NCBI GenBank assembly: GCA_015061765.1
Contig: SUVZ01000178.1
Coordinates: 1-7,511, forward strand
DNA from: Lentisphaerota bacterium
Lineage (GTDB): Bacteria; Verrucomicrobiota; Kiritimatiellia; RFP12; UBA1067
Length of the DNA: 7,511 bases
Reading direction: 5' to 3'
Shown: piece by piece, positions 4,897-7,511 of the stretch
How positions within the stretch are numbered: the stretch's first letter is position 1
Layout: every line of letters begins with the position of its first letter
Notes under the pieces: model-generated
The model's database searches: none
Seen by the model: only the letters and a program-made list of their open reading frames with translations
What the model was told of the DNA's origin: nothing
Position numbers and translations under genes: made by a program

Positions 4897-7311
4897 TTAT
4901 CTTACAATGACCGCGAAGCGTCCGTAGTAACTGACCATGAGCCCCCTGCCGTCATCGGTCTTGAACACGCGCCAGTTGCGGCGCGACGACTCATCCACCT
5001 CGGGGAGGCCCGCGATTCCACCTTCCGCATACGCCGCCAGCCATCCGTTTTCCCTGATTGACTGCGGAACCTCCGCACGGTCAACCGCAGCCTTGAACTT
5101 CGCCCCCTCCGCAAACGCAAGCCTGCCTCCGAAAGCCAAAGTGCCGCCGCCCGCGACAGACCGGGAATCGGCGATAAACGCGCCGTTGACCGTCACATCG
5201 CCGCCGGTTACGGTTCCGCCTCCCGAAATGTCCTGCGCAGAATAGGCGTGTCCGTCGAGATTGAGGACCGCGCCCTCATCGACATTCACCCGGTCAAACG
5301 CCGGAAGCCACGAATCGTCCTGTTCGGACGATAGCGTGAACAGCGACCCGTCTCCCGGATCCTCAAGACGTTCATAGTCGGCGACATTCTTCGAGCCGCG
5401 CCCCTGACGGTCTAGCATTATTCCGCTCTTGTCGTTCCATGTCCAAGTATTGTTGTACACATTGAGCATGTCATTGGCCATATCTCCGGGATATTTGATT
5501 GAAGCGACGGAAACAACCATCCTGTGCGCACCTTTAGTCACGCGGACGGTGCGGTTTGTCGCATATCGCTGACTCCAGTTGCTCGGGTAGGCTCTCAACA
5601 CCTCTTTACCGTCAAGCTCCACATACGCATGGATCACGGATGCCGCAAAAGTCCAGTCGGCATCCTCTTCACGGTTCCAGATCGTGCCGGAATAGGAGTA
5701 GAGTGTATTCGATGCAGACCAGCAACCCGATTCAGACATTGCATACGCCATCTCCGGTGCACAGACGATACGGTTCGTATGTGTCGTGGTCAGCATTTTC
5801 TGACGCGCCTGAGTGTTTGGTCCGTAGGTATATTGTCCGGTGTAGAGCCCCGTCCGGAACTTCGGGAAGCACAGCTCGCCCTCAGTCACATCAAGCAGCG
5901 GCCCTCCGACCGAGGAACTGTATTTGGCGGCACCTTCGCCCGTCTTGGAGACGCATCCCGTCCAACGGCCGTTGCCTCCGACAACAGAACTGCGCCCGTT
6001 CAGCTCAAGAGACGGCAATGTGTAGGTTTCATCCAGCTTTCCGCAAAGATGCAGAACACTGTTGGTCAGCACAACCATCCCGCCGTTTGGCGGGATTACG
6101 CCGTTTTCTCCCGCATAGATGACACCGTTTGTCATCACAATGCCGCCGGCGAAATCGTTTTCGGGATTCAGGAGATGAAGCGCTACCTTGTCGCGAGTTC
6201 CAATTCCACCCGCAGGTCGGAATCCGCCAGGCCCCGACACCTTTCCCTTGAAAGAAATATGCGAAAAATGCTCGTTGCTGCTTGTCCACCGTTTGAGGCC
6301 CGCATCTGAAGAAAGGATTATCGGACCGTTCCACTGTCCGACATTCGTCACACACGAAAGCCGTCCAAGCGAACATTCACCACCCATGAACGCAGAATTC
6401 TCCCGAACATCGATGCTCCAGGGAGCATATGTGTTGCGTTCGGTCATCAAGCCGAAATCCACGTAGCGGAGCGTGAACATGTTTGATGCGTCACCGGCCA
6501 AAATCATGTCGTACTGCATCATCAGCGTCAGGTTCGTTGCAATGATGTGCCCGGGATCTGTCATAAACTGCGGCACCTCTTCACTGTTGCCTGTAACACC
6601 CCAAAACGTGAAATACGGCTGTTCTCTATTGTAGTTCCCCTGCAGAGTGAGCGTACGGCCATTCATGTCCATCATTTGAGGATAATCGCCATACCCCTTG
6701 AATCCAAGACGTCTCGTAGTCGTCGGATGTGCTCCGTATACTATTCGCGCATCGTCAGAAAGCGCAAGGTTCCGTCCAAGCCCCCAGAATGCATTCTTGT
6801 CGGCGTTCTCGACGCGGATTGCTCCATAGGTGGCGGAATTGCCGTAACCCTCAATAGTTATGCACTCGCCTTCCACAGGATTGATCGTTGACGCGTCCGA
6901 CCCCATATACAGCGTTGCGCCGTCATGGACGAAGGTACCGCTTTCCGGGGCACCCGAATTGCCGGCACCCAATGCATAGTGGTTGGTCGCTGTCAGGACA
7001 CCTTCCTCCACGTGAATCGCACCCATGAAGTTCGTCATGGCAACATTCATCCTGAGTTCGCCGTTGCCGCGCTTGACGATGGTGCAGTCCTTGAAATCGC
7101 CTCCGTCCAAGCCCTGAACCGAATATGACGTGCCGTTTGCCGCATTACAACCGGCAAGGGCGTCCGCCAGTGAAACCTTGGCCTTGTCTGCCACATCCAG
7201 ATATATCGGATTGAGATATTCCGGCTCCTCCGGCGTTGCGGCAACCGTCATGCCGACGGCGAAGAGCATCGTCAAACTCGCTAACACAATTGTTCTTGTT
7301 GTTCTTGGCAT
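4897..7311 (-). CDS. Large exported beta-strand-repeat protein with PA14-like domain
   Basis: An 804-residue exported protein, probably surface-exposed or released. The signal peptide is about 1-25 (MPRTTR, hydrophobic core, cleavage likely after TVAA). Residues about 40-480 are Gly/Asn/Thr-rich beta-helix-like sequence with at least two units like autotransporter-associated beta-strand repeats: IVKRGNGELRM...GAIHVEEGVLTATNHYALGAG (78-117) and LNPENDFAGGIVMTNGVIYAG (381-401). Residues about 487-660 look PA14-like: SGCWSASNTLYSYSGTIWNR (528-547), DADWTFAASV, VELDGKEVL, then TVRVTKGAHRMVVSV. A second beta-rich region (674-740) is followed by a C-terminal module ending LMVSYYGRFAVIVR. No outer-membrane barrel, LPxTG or PEP-CTERM anchor is visible, so how it is held at the surface is unclear. 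The ATG at 7311 has GGGAG upstream. It is first gene of the operon with the barrel protein. Adhesin or glycan-binding scaffold is plausible but unproven. Confidence 0.8.
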   Translation of the reverse strand: MPRTTRTIVLASLTMLFAVGMTVAATPEEPEYLNPIYLDVADKAKVSLADALAGCNAANGTSYSVQGLDGGDFKDCTIVKRGNGELRMNVAMTNFMGAIHVEEGVLTATNHYALGAGNSGAPESGTFVHDGATLYMGSDASTINPVEGECITIEGYGNSATYGAIRVENADKNAFWGLGRNLALSDDARIVYGAHPTTTRRLGFKGYGDYPQMMDMNGRTLTLQGNYNREQPYFTFWGVTGNSEEVPQFMTDPGHIIATNLTLMMQYDMILAGDASNMFTLRYVDFGLMTERNTYAPWSIDVRENSAFMGGECSLGRLSCVTNVGQWNGPIILSSDAGLKRWTSSNEHFSHISFKGKVSGPGGFRPAGGIGTRDKVALHLLNPENDFAGGIVMTNGVIYAGENGVIPPNGGMVVLTNSVLHLCGKLDETYTLPSLELNGRSSVVGGNGRWTGCVSKTGEGAAKYSSSVGGPLLDVTEGELCFPKFRTGLYTGQYTYGPNTQARQKMLTTTHTNRIVCAPEMAYAMSESGCWSASNTLYSYSGTIWNREEDADWTFAASVIHAYVELDGKEVLRAYPSNWSQRYATNRTVRVTKGAHRMVVSVASIKYPGDMANDMLNVYNNTWTWNDKSGIMLDRQGRGSKNVADYERLEDPGDGSLFTLSSEQDDSWLPAFDRVNVDEGAVLNLDGHAYSAQDISGGGTVTGGDVTVNGAFIADSRSVAGGGTLAFGGRLAFAEGAKFKAAVDRAEVPQSIRENGWLAAYAEGGIAGLPEVDESSRRNWRVFKTDDGRGLMVSYYGRFAVIVR

Positions 7312-7338
7312 TTTTGAGTCTCCCTGAAACGGATGTCA

Positions 7339-7366
7339 AATATACCAAAAGCATTTTTTTTTTCAA
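7339..7366 (-). promoter_or_regulatory. Promoter of the surface-protein operon, with A10 tract in spacer
   Basis: Minus strand: -35 TTGAAA (7366-7361), 16-nt spacer, -10 TATATT (7344-7339) preceded by TGG (extended -10). The start would be near 7332, about 20 nt before the ATG. Ten consecutive A residues (7363-7354) supply the end of the -35 and the first half of the spacer, so tract length sets spacer length. The -10 context TTTGGTATATT is identical over 11 bases to that of the tRNA-Ala promoter. Confidence 0.65.
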
Positions 7367-7418
7367 CCCTTTTTAACTGAGAACCGGGCAGGAAAATTGC
7401 AGCGTCATCTCCAGAAGC

Positions 7419-7441
7419 AAATGCAAGTTCCACTTGCATTT
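7419..7441. repeat. Perfect 9-bp inverted repeat, 5-nt loop
   Basis: AAATGCAAG (7419-7427), TTCCA, CTTGCATTT (7433-7441). No T-run follows on either strand, so it does not look like an intrinsic terminator. It lies about 50 nt upstream of the surface-operon -35 and could be an operator-type site. Confidence 0.6.
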
Positions 7442-7490
7442 ACTTCCTAAGTTTATTGGGTAGTATTGATAGTGGTGCCTTTTCCCTTCA

Positions 7491-7508
7491 TTCCTTCCTA
7501 GGAAGGAA
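7491..7508. repeat. Perfect 18-bp palindrome without spacer
   Basis: TTCCTTCCT (7491-7499) is followed at once by its reverse complement AGGAAGGAA (7500-7508). With no loop it is more likely a dimeric protein-binding site or the middle of a longer element than an RNA hairpin. It is 4 bases from the right edge, so its context is unseen. Confidence 0.6.
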
Positions 7509-7511
7509 ACC

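Larger units (their letters stand above)
7368..7511. other. Non-coding right end
   Basis: No open frame with coding character or Shine-Dalgarno was found on either strand upstream of the surface-operon promoter. Besides the two palindromes the stretch is AT-leaning and holds no clear promoter toward the right. It is probably the intergenic region before a gene beyond the window. Confidence 0.5.

Noticed and set aside
4403..4927. 174-codon open frame on the plus strand
   Set aside because: It is antisense to the barrel protein and rich in Arg/Pro/Ser as expected from a shadow frame in GC-rich DNA.
5524..6309. 261-codon open frame on the plus strand
   Set aside because: It lies wholly antisense to the exported repeat protein, which has a signal peptide and recognisable domains. 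The plus-strand product has no family-like features and no good Shine-Dalgarno.

Overview
The window (7,511 bases, GC-rich) looks like chromosomal DNA of a free-standing bacterium, most likely from the PVC superphylum and perhaps a Kiritimatiellota/Verrucomicrobiota/Lentisphaerae-type lineage. That placement is an inference. It rests on the style of the two large secreted proteins (an autotransporter-type beta-strand repeat protein with a PA14-like insert but no outer-membrane barrel, and a barrel-type glycosidase-like protein with a DPEDY motif) sitting beside a canonical housekeeping cluster. No plasmid, phage, IS, CRISPR or integron signature was found.

Layout, left to right. 1-307 (minus): 5' end of ilvD (dihydroxy-acid dehydratase), cut by the window edge. 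308-461: short divergent promoter region with an extended -10 for ilvD and a UP-element-like promoter for the tRNA. 462-537 (plus): tRNA-Ala with anticodon CGC, followed by its own terminator (547-584). 590-629: terminator for the convergent yidC operon. 658-3117 (minus): the conserved cluster rpmH-rnpA-yidD-yidC, read right to left from a promoter at 3155-3183. 3227-4876 and 4897-7311 (minus): a two-gene unit for two exported proteins, 20 nt apart, read from a promoter near 7339-7366. 7312-7511: non-coding, with an A10 tract inside the promoter and two palindromes toward the right edge.

How the genes work together. rpmH (L34) supplies the ribosome, rnpA the protein part of RNase P (which matures tRNAs such as the neighbouring tRNA-Ala), and yidD/yidC the membrane-protein insertion machinery. 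The two secreted proteins probably act at or outside the cell surface, one as a beta-helix scaffold or adhesin and one as a carbohydrate-active enzyme. Their exact roles are not known to me.

Most worth a second look: the A10 tract between the -35 and -10 of the surface-protein operon (a possible phase switch), the unclassified DPEDY barrel protein and its partner, a shared promoter layout (GCTTGCGT, 17-nt spacer, TATAWT) at the tRNA and rpmH, and the palindromes upstream of the surface operon.
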